In this document: positions 1 to 8,770 of the stretch, piece by piece
How the letters are laid out: each line of letters starts with the position of its first letter
How positions within the stretch are numbered: position 1 is the stretch's first letter
Assembly: GCA_046160485.1 (NCBI GenBank)
Contig: JBJXGV010000024.1
Span: 1-42,745, forward strand
Length of the DNA stretch: 42,745 nucleotides
Direction: 5' to 3'
Source of the DNA: JBJXGV01 sp046160485
Lineage (GTDB): Bacteria; Orphanbacterota; Orphanbacteria; JBJXGV01
The notes under the pieces: generated by a model
Told to the model about the DNA's origin: nothing
The model's input: only the letters and a program-made list of their open reading frames with translations
Database searches by the model: none
Translations under genes and position numbers: made by a program

Positions 1-69
1 GCCGACGAGCGCGGCGCCCGCGAGCGGCGCGCAGAGCGCGAGCGTGAGCATCATCGCGGCGCCGGTCAT
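1..69 (-). CDS. nuoL: NADH-quinone oxidoreductase subunit L, N-terminal fragment
   Basis: Only the first 23 codons lie in the window; the gene continues past the left edge. The ATG at 69 overlaps the TGA of nuoK in an ATGA junction, so it is co-translated with the operon. The visible residues begin M-T-G-A-A-M-M-L-T and form the start of a hydrophobic helix containing a CAPLAGA segment. This fits the first membrane helix of NuoL, the antiporter-like proton-pumping subunit at the tip of the complex I membrane arm. The assignment rests mainly on position after nuoK, the usual gene order. Confidence 0.8.
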   Translation of the reverse strand, partial: MTGAAMMLTLALCAPLAGAALVG

Positions 70-368
70 TGCCCGAGCCTCGTCGCGTCGTCGAGATTCA
101 CCGACGACGTATTTCGGAAGAGCGAGATCGCGATCGCAAGCCCGACGGCGATCTCGGCCGCGGCCACCGCGATCACGAAGAAGACGAGAAGCTGTCCCGC
201 CGGATCGGCGAGGTAGCGCGAAAACGCGACGAACGTGAGGTTCGCGGCATTGAGCATCAGCTCGACCGACATGAAGACGATAAGTCCGTTACGCCGCGAC
301 AAAACGCCGACCGCGCCGACGAGAAACAGAAACGCCGCGAGGATCAGGTAGTGGGGGAGCGTGGCCAT
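66..368 (-). CDS. nuoK: NADH-quinone oxidoreductase subunit K
   Basis: This 100-residue protein has the family's usual length and three predicted membrane helices. It carries the conserved buried glutamate in the VELMLNAANL segment of helix 2, which is part of the proton path of the complex I membrane arm. NuoK (MrpC-like) sits between NuoJ and the antiporter-like subunits. It starts at ATG 368, 16 bp after nuoJ, and its TGA overlaps the nuoL start. Nothing is odd about it. Confidence 0.96.
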   Translation of the reverse strand: MATLPHYLILAAFLFLVGAVGVLSRRNGLIVFMSVELMLNAANLTFVAFSRYLADPAGQLLVFFVIAVAAAEIAVGLAIAISLFRNTSSVNLDDATRLGQ

Positions 369-384
369 CGTTATGCGCCTCGCA

Positions 385-879
385 TCAGAAGTGCCTCTTC
401 GCGACGACGACGGCGCCGACGATCGCGACGAGCAGCACGAGCGACACGATCTCGAACGGGATGATGTACTCGCTGAAGAGGAGGCGCGAAACCGGCAGCG
501 CCTCGCCGAAGTCGGCGGCGACGGGAGGCAGCGCCACGCGCGCGCGCGCGAAGAGACGCGCCAGCGCCGCGAAGATCACGAGCCCCGCCGCGCCCGCCGC
601 GATCCCGCGCGTCAGGTTGAGCCCCTCCATCTTCAAGTCCTTCTCGCGCAGATTGAGCAGCATGATCACGAAGATCACGAGAACCATGATCGCGCCCGCG
701 TAGACGAGAAGCTGAATCGCGAAGAGGAAGTGCGCGGAGAGGCCGGCGAAGAGCCCCGCGATCGCGATGAGCGACACCGTCAGCGCAAGCGCGCTCGAGA
801 TCGGATTGCGCCGCGTCACCATGACGATCGCCCCGAGCGAGGCGAGAGCCGCGAGCGGTATGAAAACGGTAAGGGGCAT
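385..879 (-). CDS. nuoJ: NADH-quinone oxidoreductase subunit J
   Basis: This 164-residue membrane protein has about five hydrophobic helices and the family signature around LLVYAGAIMVLVIFVIMLLN, which contains the pi-bulge helix region of NuoJ. It is a small core subunit of the proton-pumping membrane arm. The ATG at 879 overlaps the nuoI stop (ATGA), which fixes the start; a longer open frame upstream only reads across nuoI in the wrong frame. It is followed by nuoK after 16 bp. Confidence 0.95.
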   Translation of the reverse strand: MPLTVFIPLAALASLGAIVMVTRRNPISSALALTVSLIAIAGLFAGLSAHFLFAIQLLVYAGAIMVLVIFVIMLLNLREKDLKMEGLNLTRGIAAGAAGLVIFAALARLFARARVALPPVAADFGEALPVSRLLFSEYIIPFEIVSLVLLVAIVGAVVVAKRHF

Positions 880-1391
880 CAGCGATTCAGCAGTGTGTCG
901 AGATCGTAAACCAGTTTGTCGCGTGCGTCGGACGCGAGCTCGTATTTGCCGGTGTCCATCCGAATCGCGTCCACGGGGCAGGCCTCGACGCAGAGCCCGC
1001 AAAACACGCAGCGCATGATATTGATGTCGAATCGCACGGGATACTTTTCGATCGCGGGATCCGGATGCTGCGCCGCGACGATCGAGATGCAGTCGGCCGG
1101 GCATGCCGTCTCGCAGCACATGCACGCGACGCACTTCGGCGTGCCGTCCTCGCGCTGCATGAGGCGGTGGCGCCCGCGAAACCGCTCGCCGAGCCGGCGC
1201 CGAATCTCCGGGTAGTTGAGCGTCGGCATCTTCGACTGGTGGAAAATGTTCGTGATGAGGTGGCGAATCGTGATCGCGAGGCCCTTGACCACCTCGACGA
1301 TGTAGATCGATCGCGCGAAGTTCGGCGCGTCGGGCCGCGGGACCTTCTTGCCGCTCGTCGGCGGCGCGGGAATCTTCGGCAGCGCGTTCAT
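879..1391 (-). CDS. nuoI: NADH-quinone oxidoreductase subunit I, two [4Fe-4S] ferredoxin-like
   Basis: This 170-residue peripheral-arm subunit carries electrons from NuoG towards NuoB. It has two full 4Fe-4S motifs: C87-x2-C90-x2-C93-x3-C97-P and C128-x2-C131-x2-C134-x3-C138-P. These are the N6a/N6b sites known from the family. The N-terminal ~25 residues are Pro/Lys-rich and variable, followed by the amphipathic segment that lies along the membrane. The ATG at 1391 overlaps the nuoH TGA. The much longer open frame upstream of this ATG is antisense or shadow sequence over nuoH. Confidence 0.96.
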   Translation of the reverse strand: MNALPKIPAPPTSGKKVPRPDAPNFARSIYIVEVVKGLAITIRHLITNIFHQSKMPTLNYPEIRRRLGERFRGRHRLMQREDGTPKCVACMCCETACPADCISIVAAQHPDPAIEKYPVRFDINIMRCVFCGLCVEACPVDAIRMDTGKYELASDARDKLVYDLDTLLNR

Positions 1392-2671
1392 CGGTTCCCG
1401 TCGATGAGAAGGATCGCGACCGCGGTCACGAGGACGTTCGCGAACGCGAGCGGGATCATTCCCTTCCAGCCGAGCGCCATGAGCTGGTCGTAGCGGAAAC
1501 GCGGCAGCGTCCAGCGCACCCAGACGAAGAGGAACGTGAGGACGAGAAGCTTCACCGAGAAGGAGCCGATCTGCGCGAGTACCGCGAAGACCGGCGGCGC
1601 CCAGTCGGGGAGCGTGCTCGAGATCGTGACGGCGAAGCCGGCCCCGCCCGCGAGGATCAAGAGCGCGGCGGCGACCGTGAAGACGTCGCCTTCGCGCGAA
1701 CGCAGGTCGCGGTACTCGCGGTGCAGCGTGCGCGAGTAGCGCCGCGACAGAATGAGAATGCCGATCCCCGCGACCGCAGCGAGCGCGCACGAGGCGGGCA
1801 CGAGAACGCCCGCGTGATCTTTCAGTTCCTGCGTCGTGAAGTACGGCACCTGCCATCCGCCGAGAAACAGCGTCGCAGTGACGGCGGACGCGACGACCAT
1901 GTGCGCGTATTCCGCCATGAAGAAGAGCGCGAACTTCATGCTCGAGTACTCGACGTGATAGCCGATGATTTCCGATTCGCCCTCGGGAAGATCGAACGGA
2001 TTGCGATTCGTCTCCGCGAACGCCGACACGAGGAAGAGCAGGAACCCGACCGGCTGAAGGAAGATGCCCCACTTCGGAAGGATGCCGAGGATTTCGCCGG
2101 ATTGGCCGCGCACGATCGTGTTCATGTCGAAGGAACCGAAGATCATGATGATGCCGACGATCGAGAGGCCGATCGTCAGCTCGTACGAGATCATTTGCGC
2201 CGACGCGCGAATGCCGCCGAGAAGCGAGTACGCGTTGTTCGACGCCCAGCCCGCGAGCACGACCGCGTAGACGCCGAACGATGAGATCGCGAGCAGATAG
2301 AGGATGCCCGCGTTGAGCGGTGCGGCCTGCATCGGGATCTCGCGGCCGAAGATGGCGAGCGTGTCGGCGAGCGGAATCACGGCCACCGTCAGGAGCGCGA
2401 CCGACATCGCGACCATCGGCGCGAGCACGAAGAGGAAACGATTCACGTGCGCCGGAACGATGTCTTCTTTCGTGATGAGCTTCACGACGTCGGCGAAGTT
2501 GTGGACGATGCCGCCCAAGCGCACGCCGAGGATCGCGGCGCGATTCGGGCCCGTGCGGTCCTGAATGAACGCGGCGCCTTTTCGCTCGAACCAAATCAGC
2601 AGCGGAATCAACGAGAGCGGAAGCATCCACGCGGCGGCGGCGCGCGCGGCGATGATCGCGATGTCGATCAA
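1388..2671 (-). CDS. nuoH: NADH-quinone oxidoreductase subunit H
   Basis: This 427-residue polytopic membrane protein links the hydrophilic and membrane arms of complex I and forms much of the quinone cavity. It has about eight or nine helices. The signature ERKGAAFIQDRTGPNR lies near residue 29, followed by the acidic loop FAETNRNPFDLPEGESEI that is diagnostic of NuoH. The length is slightly above the E. coli subunit. The start overlaps the nuoG stop by 4 bp. All key segments are intact. Confidence 0.97.
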   Translation of the reverse strand: MIDIAIIAARAAAAWMLPLSLIPLLIWFERKGAAFIQDRTGPNRAAILGVRLGGIVHNFADVVKLITKEDIVPAHVNRFLFVLAPMVAMSVALLTVAVIPLADTLAIFGREIPMQAAPLNAGILYLLAISSFGVYAVVLAGWASNNAYSLLGGIRASAQMISYELTIGLSIVGIIMIFGSFDMNTIVRGQSGEILGILPKWGIFLQPVGFLLFLVSAFAETNRNPFDLPEGESEIIGYHVEYSSMKFALFFMAEYAHMVVASAVTATLFLGGWQVPYFTTQELKDHAGVLVPASCALAAVAGIGILILSRRYSRTLHREYRDLRSREGDVFTVAAALLILAGGAGFAVTISSTLPDWAPPVFAVLAQIGSFSVKLLVLTFLFVWVRWTLPRFRYDQLMALGWKGMIPLAFANVLVTAVAILLIDGNR

Positions 2672-4188
2672 GCGGTCACCTCGCCGATCTCCGCGGCGAT
2701 GTTCGCCCAGAGCGCGTCGTTCGCGACCGTGCCCGATTCCCAGCCGATCTGTTTGCCGAGCGCGAGCGCGAGGTCGGCGAGTAGATTAGGGAGCGCGAGC
2801 GATTCGCCGAGCGGTTCGAGCGCGCGGTCGAACTTCTGCATGCGGCCTTCGAAGTTCACGAACGTGCCGCTTGTTTCCGCGTAGGTCGGGATCGGGAGCG
2901 CGGCGCGCGCCGATTCGACGGTGCGCGTGCGGTGCGAGCCGATCACGAGAAGCGAGTCGACGCGGCCGAGCGCCGCGCGTACCGCATCGTCGCCGTCACC
3001 CGCGAGATCCTCGGCGAAGACGACGAGGACGCGCCCCGGCGAGGCAAGCAACTCGCGCAGCCCGCCCGCGAGGCCGAGCATCTCGAGGCCGCGCGTGTTC
3101 GGATGGCGGTCGGCCTTGCGCAGAATCCCGTCGTCGATCCACGGCGCGCGGAGCGATCCGCCCGCCACACGCGCGCCCGGGAAGAGCCGCGCGAACGCCT
3201 TCACCGCGTAGAGCGGCTCCATCGCGAGGTCGGGCGATGCGACGAACGCGATCTCGCTCGGCGAGGCGCTCGACAGCACGCTTACGAACTCGCTCATCGC
3301 TTCGCGCGCGCCGCGCTCGCCCTTGCCGCGAATCCATCCGCCGAGGAGCCGTCCCTCGTGCACGGACTTGTATCCGAGACGGCCGTCGTCGCACATCCAC
3401 CAGCCGTTCACCTCGGCGTTCTCGCGCGGGCGAAGCCGCTGAATCACGTTCGCGTTGTGTTCGACGTACGTGTTGCAGCCGCGCGAGCAGCCGGGACACA
3501 CGGAATTCGTCGTCTCGAGATACCAGACGCGGCACTTGAAGCGGAAGTCCTTGCTCGTGAGCGCACCGACGGGGCAGATGTCGACGACGTTGCCGCTATA
3601 CGGATTCTCCAGGACGCGCCCGGGAAACGTCGTGATCTCGGCGTGGTCGCCGCGATTGCGAATGTAGAGCTCTTCATTGCCGGCGACGTCGCGGCAGAAG
3701 CGGACGCAGCGCGAGCAGAGAACGCAGCGCTCGGTGTCGAGCATCACGAGCGGCCCGAGGTCGACGACCTTTTTCTTTTCGACTTTGTCGTTTTCGAGGC
3801 GGCTCGTGTACTTGCCGTGGAGCATGTAGTAGTTCTGCAGCGAGCACTCGCCGGCTTGATCGCAGATCGGGCAATCGATCGGGTGATTCACGAGGAGGAA
3901 CTCGAGCACCGACTGCCGCACGTCGAGCAGCTTCTGCGTGTGCGTCTGCACCTTCATCCCCTCGCGCGCGGGCGTCGCGCACGCGACTTGCGGCTTCGGA
4001 ACGCCCTCGACCTCGATCATGCACATGCGGCAATTTCCCTCGACCTTCAGGCCGGGGTGATAGCAGAAGTGCGGAATGTCGACGCCGTTCGATTTGCAAA
4101 CATCGACGAGGTTTTTTCCCTCGGGCGCTTCGATCTCGGCGCCGTTGAGGAGCATCTTGATCATCTTCGCGCTCTTCGGAGGCGTCAT
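2668..4188 (-). CDS. nuoG: NADH-quinone oxidoreductase subunit G, compact form
   Basis: At 506 residues this is short for NuoG, which is often 700-900; it has the iron-sulfur N-terminal half and a reduced molybdopterin-like domain. Ligands visible are [2Fe-2S] C42, C53, C56, C70; the His/Cys3 [4Fe-4S] site H102, C106, C109, C115; and a further [4Fe-4S] site with C155, C158, C161 and C205. C231-x2-C234-x3-C238-x27-C266 is the off-path N7 site, found only in some bacteria. ATG 4188 is preceded by GGGAGG at a 7-base spacing. It overlaps nuoF and nuoH by 4 bp on each side. Confidence 0.95.
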   Translation of the reverse strand: MTPPKSAKMIKMLLNGAEIEAPEGKNLVDVCKSNGVDIPHFCYHPGLKVEGNCRMCMIEVEGVPKPQVACATPAREGMKVQTHTQKLLDVRQSVLEFLLVNHPIDCPICDQAGECSLQNYYMLHGKYTSRLENDKVEKKKVVDLGPLVMLDTERCVLCSRCVRFCRDVAGNEELYIRNRGDHAEITTFPGRVLENPYSGNVVDICPVGALTSKDFRFKCRVWYLETTNSVCPGCSRGCNTYVEHNANVIQRLRPRENAEVNGWWMCDDGRLGYKSVHEGRLLGGWIRGKGERGAREAMSEFVSVLSSASPSEIAFVASPDLAMEPLYAVKAFARLFPGARVAGGSLRAPWIDDGILRKADRHPNTRGLEMLGLAGGLRELLASPGRVLVVFAEDLAGDGDDAVRAALGRVDSLLVIGSHRTRTVESARAALPIPTYAETSGTFVNFEGRMQKFDRALEPLGESLALPNLLADLALALGKQIGWESGTVANDALWANIAAEIGEVTA

Positions 4189-5501
4189 CGCGCGCCTCCC
4201 GCGACTCGCGCCGGCTCATCGAGGAACGAGCGTCCCGCCTGGGGGCAACCGCCGTTGTGCACGTGTGCCTCGAATTCGCCGCGGAACTTGCGAATGAAGC
4301 TGTCGAGCGGCATCGCGGCCGCATCGGAGAAGACGCAAATCGTGTTGCCCATCATGTTCTTCCCGAGCGAGAGGAGCAGATCGATGTCGGCCATCTTGCC
4401 GCGCCCCGCCTCGAGATCGCGCAGCACGCGCGCGATCCATCCGGTGCCTTCGCGGCACGGCGTGCATTGCCCGCACGACTCGTGCGCGTAGAAGTCTTCG
4501 AGAATCGAGAGCGCCCACACCATGCATGTGTCTTCGTCGATGACGATGAGCCCGCCCGAGCCGAGAAATGTGCCGAGCGAAAGGAGGTTCTCGTAGTCGA
4601 GCGTCGCGCGCGCGGCTTCCTCGGCGTTGAGCACCGGCGTCGACGACCCGCCGGGAATCACCGCCTTGAGTTTCTTTCCGCCGCGTACGCCGCCCGCGTA
4701 GTCGTTGATGAGCGACATCATCGGGATGCCGAGAGGAACCTCGTAGTTGCCGGGGCGCTCGACGTGGCCGCTCACGGAGAACATCTTCGTGCCGGGGCTC
4801 TTCTCGGTGCCGAACGCGCGGTACGCGGTGGCGCCGTGTTCGACGATCCACGGAACGGTCGCGATCGTTTCGACGTTGTTGACGATCGTCGGGCACCCGA
4901 AGAGCCCGACCATCGCGGGGAACGGAGGCTTTAGGCGCGGCTGCCCCTTCTTCCCCTCGAGCGATTCGAGCAGCGCGGTCTCTTCGCCGCAGATGTACGC
5001 GCCCGCGCCGCGGTGAATCGTGATCTCGAGATCGAATCCGGAGCCGAGGATGTTCTTGCCGACGTAGCCGGCGCGATACGCTTCGTCGAGCGCGCCCTTC
5101 AGCTTCAGGTACGGCTCGTAGAATTCGCCGCGAATGTAGACGTACGCCGCATGGCAGCCGATCGCGTACGACGAGATGATCGTCCCTTCGATCGTCATGT
5201 GCGGATCGCGTTCCATCAACTCGCGGTCCTTGAACGTGCCGGGCTCGCTCTCGTCGGCGTTGACGCAGAGGTAGACGGGCTTGTCGAGGCCCTTCGGCAG
5301 AAAGCTCCACTTCGTGCCGGTGGGGAAGCCCGCGCCGCCGCGGCCGCGCAGCCCCGAGTTTTTTACCTCTTCGACGAGAAGCGCGGGCGGCGTCTTGAGC
5401 GCCTTGCGCAGGGTCTGATACCCGCCGCTCGCCTCGTAGGCGCGCAGCGTGTGCGACTCGGGCGTGCCGAAGTTTTTCGTCAGGATGCGCTCGAAGTTCA
5501 T
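4185..5501 (-). CDS. nuoF: NADH-quinone oxidoreductase subunit F, NADH/FMN-binding
   Basis: This 438-residue subunit oxidises NADH through FMN and passes electrons to the N3 cluster. The FMN/NADH glycine-rich loop GRGGAGFPTG is at 53-62. The N3 [4Fe-4S] ligands are C343, C346, C349 (ESCGQCTPCREG) and C389. ATG 5501 overlaps the nuoE stop by 4 bp. With nuoE and nuoG it gives a complete NADH-input module, so this complex I should use NADH rather than only ferredoxin or F420. Family-typical length. Confidence 0.97.
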   Translation of the reverse strand: MNFERILTKNFGTPESHTLRAYEASGGYQTLRKALKTPPALLVEEVKNSGLRGRGGAGFPTGTKWSFLPKGLDKPVYLCVNADESEPGTFKDRELMERDPHMTIEGTIISSYAIGCHAAYVYIRGEFYEPYLKLKGALDEAYRAGYVGKNILGSGFDLEITIHRGAGAYICGEETALLESLEGKKGQPRLKPPFPAMVGLFGCPTIVNNVETIATVPWIVEHGATAYRAFGTEKSPGTKMFSVSGHVERPGNYEVPLGIPMMSLINDYAGGVRGGKKLKAVIPGGSSTPVLNAEEAARATLDYENLLSLGTFLGSGGLIVIDEDTCMVWALSILEDFYAHESCGQCTPCREGTGWIARVLRDLEAGRGKMADIDLLLSLGKNMMGNTICVFSDAAAMPLDSFIRKFRGEFEAHVHNGGCPQAGRSFLDEPARVAGGAR

Positions 5502-5965
5502 TTCATGCTCGCCAGGAGCGCGTCGACGCGTTCCCTCGTCAGATTCTCGTGGTAGTCGTCGTTGACCTGCATCATCGGCGCGGTGCCGCAAGAGCCGAGG
5601 CATTCTACAGTAAGGAGCGAGTAGCGGCCATCGGCGGTTGTCTCGCCGACGCGTGCGCCGATGCGGTCCTCGATGTGCGCGATCAGCTCGCGCGCGCCGA
5701 GGAGCGAGCACGAGAGATTGCGGCACACCTGAATCACGTGACGCCCCATCGGCCGCGTGTAGTACATCGTGTAGAACGACACGACCGAGAAGACTTTCAC
5801 CGGCGAAATGCCGAGAAGCCCGGCGACGTACTCCATCGATGACTCGCTGATCCAACCTTCTTGACGCTGCACGAGCCAGAGCGTCGGCAGGAGCGCGGCT
5901 TCCTTCGTCGGGTAACGCGTCAGGAGCGCCTCGAACTCGGCGCGCGACGCGGCGGAAAATTCCAT
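5498..5965 (-). CDS. nuoE: NADH-quinone oxidoreductase subunit E, [2Fe-2S] thioredoxin-like
   Basis: This 155-residue subunit carries the N1a [2Fe-2S] cluster with ligands C81, C86, C122 and C126 (CRNLSC and ECLGSC). An N-terminal helical bundle (residues 1-70) is followed by the thioredoxin-like fold. It partners NuoF. It begins with ATG 5965, 49 bp after the nuoD stop, the widest gap inside this operon. A GGAG lies about 12 bases upstream of the ATG. Confidence 0.95.
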   Translation of the reverse strand: MEFSAASRAEFEALLTRYPTKEAALLPTLWLVQRQEGWISESSMEYVAGLLGISPVKVFSVVSFYTMYYTRPMGRHVIQVCRNLSCSLLGARELIAHIEDRIGARVGETTADGRYSLLTVECLGSCGTAPMMQVNDDYHENLTRERVDALLASMK

Positions 5966-6014
5966 CAGTAGGTCGACTCCGAGCGCGTGGTGGCTGCCGT
6001 GCGAGCGCGCCGCA

Positions 6015-7280
6015 TCAACGGTCGAGCTCGCCGGCGATGATGTTGAGGCTCCCGATGATCGCGACCGCGTCGGCGATCATGAGGCCCTTGATGAGTCGCG
6101 GGTATGTCGCGAAGAGCGCCAGCGACGGGCTGCGAACCTTCACTTTGTACGGCGTGCCGCTTCCGTCGCTCACGACGTGGAAGCCCAGTTCTCCGTTCGC
6201 CGCCTCCGTCGCGTCGTAACACTCGCCGGCCGGCGGCTTGATTCCTTCCATGATCAGCTTGAAGTGATTCATCAAGCCTTCGATGTTCCCGTAGACCTCG
6301 CCCTTCGGCGGGAGCACGACGCGCGGATCGTTCACATTGACCGGCCCGCCGGGCAAGCGGTCGAGCGCCTGCTCGATGATGCGCAGGCTCTCGTAGCACT
6401 CGTAGATCCGCACGAAGATGCGGTCGTACGTGTCGCCGTTTTCGCCGACGGGGACGTCCCACTCGTAGTCGTTGTAGCCGTAGTAGCCGTCGCGCTTGCG
6501 CAGGTCGTGCGCGTACCCGCACGCGCGCAGGCACGGCCCCGTCCAGCCCCACGCGACCGCTTCTTCCGCGCTGATGACGCCGACGCCCACCGTGCGGTCG
6601 AGGAAGATGCGGTTTTCGCGAACCAGTTTCTCGACCTCGCGAACGGCGCTCGGGATTTCCTTGAGCAGCTCGCGCACGCCGCTCACGAAATCTTCGTTGA
6701 GATCGTGCGCGAGGCCGCCGATGCGCGTGTAACACGTCGTCAGGCGTGCACCCGTCAACGCCTCGACCACGTTGTAGATGCGCTCGCGCTTGTTGAAGAG
6801 GTACCAGAAGTTCGTGAGCGCGCCGATGTCGAGGATGTTCGTTCCGACCGCGATGAAGTGATCCATGATGCGCGACAGCTCGCCGATGATGACGCGGATC
6901 GCCTGGCAGCGCGGCGTCGTCTCGACGCCCATGAGTTTCTCGACCGCGCGCACGTAGCCGACGTTGTTCAAGAGCGCCGAGCAGTAGTTGAGCCGGTCCG
7001 TGAAGGGGATGACTTGCGTGTAGGTCCCCTTCTCCGCCGACTTCTCGAAGCCGCGGTGCAAATATCCGATCTCGGGAATCGCGTGGACGATCGACTCGCC
7101 GTCGAGTTCGACGAGCACGCGCAGCGTTCCGTGCATCGCGGGATGCGACGGCCCGATGTTGAGCAGCATCGTTTCGATGCGCTCGCCCTCGGGGCCCGCG
7201 CTCTCCGGAATCATCTCGTACGCGACGCGCGTCGCGTCGGCAGCTCGGGCGTCTTCCACGTGTTTGCTCGCGTCGCTCAT
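6015..7280 (-). CDS. nuoD: NADH-quinone oxidoreductase subunit D (49-kDa)
   Basis: This subunit of about 421 residues is related to the large subunit of [NiFe] hydrogenases without the nickel ligands. It lines the quinone site with NuoB. The signature GPSHPAMHGTLRV lies near residue 44, followed by PEIGYLHRGFEK. The C-terminus reaches the conserved GSLNIIAGELDR end. I chose ATG 7280, which overlaps the nuoC stop in a TGATG junction; a TTG one codon upstream is possible. It is separate from nuoC, unlike the fused nuoCD of enterobacteria. Confidence 0.96.
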   Translation of the reverse strand: MSDASKHVEDARAADATRVAYEMIPESAGPEGERIETMLLNIGPSHPAMHGTLRVLVELDGESIVHAIPEIGYLHRGFEKSAEKGTYTQVIPFTDRLNYCSALLNNVGYVRAVEKLMGVETTPRCQAIRVIIGELSRIMDHFIAVGTNILDIGALTNFWYLFNKRERIYNVVEALTGARLTTCYTRIGGLAHDLNEDFVSGVRELLKEIPSAVREVEKLVRENRIFLDRTVGVGVISAEEAVAWGWTGPCLRACGYAHDLRKRDGYYGYNDYEWDVPVGENGDTYDRIFVRIYECYESLRIIEQALDRLPGGPVNVNDPRVVLPPKGEVYGNIEGLMNHFKLIMEGIKPPAGECYDATEAANGELGFHVVSDGSGTPYKVKVRSPSLALFATYPRLIKGLMIADAVAIIGSLNIIAGELDR

Positions 7281-7804
7281 CAATTCTCGGGGAGGATCCC
7301 GCGGCGCGCCTTTTCAAGCTGGCCGAAGAGATCGTCGGGTTGCGAGAGCCACTGGCCCTTCTTGATGTCGTAGTCCTTCCGCAGCGGATGCCCCACGAAG
7401 TCCTTGTGATTCAGAAGCCGCTCGAGATTCGGGTGGCCGTCGAAGACGACGCCGTACTGATCCCACGTTTCGCGCTCGAGCCAGTCCGCGCATTTCCAGA
7501 TTCCGAAGAGGCTCGGCACGACGGGGTTCTCTTCGGAGACGGCGACGACAACCTTCACGCGTTCGTTTCGGAGCAGCGAGTAGAGGTGGTAGGCCACGCG
7601 GAATCGGTCAGGCCAACGCAGCGCGAGACCGTCGGTGGCGGTGATGTCGAGGAGCATGACGAACGCCAGATCCGGCTCGTCGCGCAAGAACGCGACGAGC
7701 TCGCGCACCGCGCCGGGCCGCGCGTCGATCACCTCGGTGCCGCATTCGTTTCGGATCGCGAGAACGGCATCGCCGAACCGCGCCTGCGCCCTCTCGCCGA
7801 TCAC
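7280..7804 (-). CDS. nuoC: NADH-quinone oxidoreductase subunit C (30-kDa)
   Basis: This 174-residue peripheral-arm subunit packs against NuoD. The family signature WLERETWDQYGVVFDGHPNL and the C-terminal GHPLRKDYD are present. The start is decided by a Shine-Dalgarno GAGG (7813-7816, complement) eight bases before GTG 7804, just after the nuoB stop. A longer frame up to 7891 would read back through nuoB and is unlikely. Family-typical length for an unfused NuoC. Confidence 0.92.
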   Translation of the reverse strand: MIGERAQARFGDAVLAIRNECGTEVIDARPGAVRELVAFLRDEPDLAFVMLLDITATDGLALRWPDRFRVAYHLYSLLRNERVKVVVAVSEENPVVPSLFGIWKCADWLERETWDQYGVVFDGHPNLERLLNHKDFVGHPLRKDYDIKKGQWLSQPDDLFGQLEKARRGILPEN

Positions 7805-7809
7805 GCGCG

Positions 7810-8283
7810 TTACCTCGGGGCCTGCTCGCGCGAGATCTTCTCCTGAAGCTTGACGAGTCCGTCGAGGACCGCTTCGGGGCGCGGCGGGCAACCGGGAATG
7901 TAGATATCGACCGGAACGACCTTATCGATTCCTTGCAGCGTGCAGTAGTTGTCGTAGAACGCACCCGCGCTCGTGCACGCTCCCATCGCGATGACCCACT
8001 TCGGCTCGCACATCTGCTCGTAGATGCGCTTCAGGATCGGCGCCTGCTTGTACGAAATGGTCCCCGCGACGAGCAAGAGGTCCGACTGCCGCGGCGAGAA
8101 GCGCACGAGTTCCGCGCCGAAGCGGCTGATGTCGAACATCGACGAAACGGCGCCCATGAACTCGATCGCGCAGCACGCGGTGCCGAACGGCATCGGCCAG
8201 AGCGAGTTCTTGCGGCCCCAGTTGATCGCGTCGTCGAGGCGCGTGGTCAACACGGCGTCGCCGGCGAGATGCTCTAGTCCCAT
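7810..8283 (-). CDS. nuoB: NADH-quinone oxidoreductase subunit B, N2 cluster
   Basis: This 157-residue subunit holds the terminal N2 [4Fe-4S] cluster that reduces quinone. The ligands are the tandem C37-C38 (GTACCAIE), C103 (GACTSAG) and C132 (PGCPPRPE). ATG 8283 overlaps the end of nuoA by 10 bp, which fits translational coupling. The open frame extends upstream to 8658 but only as a shadow of nuoA. Family-typical length. Confidence 0.96.
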   Translation of the reverse strand: MGLEHLAGDAVLTTRLDDAINWGRKNSLWPMPFGTACCAIEFMGAVSSMFDISRFGAELVRFSPRQSDLLLVAGTISYKQAPILKRIYEQMCEPKWVIAMGACTSAGAFYDNYCTLQGIDKVVPVDIYIPGCPPRPEAVLDGLVKLQEKISREQAPR

Positions 8284-8630
8284 TCGAGCGCGCCTCGCTT
8301 CCAAACGTACGCGAGCCCGAAGAGAAGGACCGCGAGAAAGAGAATCATCGGCGCAAGCGCTGCCGAGCCCATCTCGCGAAATACGACGGCCCACGGAAAG
8401 AGGAAGACGACTTCGATATCGAAGAGGAGGAAGAGGATCGCGACGAGGTAGAACTTCACCGGGAAGCGCTCGTGGGGCGCGCCGCGCGACGGGATGCCGC
8501 ACTCGTACGGCGAGAGCTTCGCTGCGGACGGCTTCTTCGGCCCGATCTTCGCGGAGAGGATCACAAACGCGATCGGAATCGCGATCGCGAGCAAGAACGA
8601 GAAGAGGAGCGGGAAGTAGGGATTGTTCAT
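8274..8630 (-). CDS. nuoA: NADH-quinone oxidoreductase subunit A
   Basis: This 118-residue membrane subunit has three hydrophobic helices and the NuoA signature YECGIPSRGAPHERFPVKFY followed by FLLFDIEVVFLFPWAV. The cysteine-containing loop between helices 1 and 2 contributes to the quinone-site region. It is the first gene of the operon: ATG 8630, with GGAG about 12 bases upstream and the predicted nuo promoter about 90 bp upstream. Confidence 0.96.
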   Translation of the reverse strand: MNNPYFPLLFSFLLAIAIPIAFVILSAKIGPKKPSAAKLSPYECGIPSRGAPHERFPVKFYLVAILFLLFDIEVVFLFPWAVVFREMGSAALAPMILFLAVLLFGLAYVWKRGALEWD

Positions 8631-8717
8631 GGATGGTGTTCGCTCCCGGACGGCTCAACCCCGGGTAGTCGAAAACTCCTCGATTCGAAAGGAAAAGCGC
8701 ACGTCCGAAACCGCGAT

Positions 8718-8746
8718 AGTCTAGGCACGCGAGAGGGGAGCGTCAA
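8718..8746 (-). promoter_or_regulatory. sigma70-type promoter of the nuo operon
   Basis: Read on the minus strand there is a -35 TTGACG (8741-8746), a 17-base spacer and a -10 TAGACT (8718-8723). Transcription would start near 8711, giving a leader of about 80 bases before nuoA. The -35 lies 24 bp from the divergent -35 of the ptsN-like promoter, so a regulator or supercoiling could affect both. This is motif matching only. Confidence 0.6.
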
Positions 8747-8770
8747 CGGGTTTTCCCTCTGCGGCGGGCT

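Noticed and set aside
2932..4491. Plus-strand open frame of 519 codons across nuoG
   Set aside because: It is antisense to a gene with clear cluster ligands; its translation is Arg/Ala/Glu-rich low-complexity, as expected from a high-GC shadow frame.
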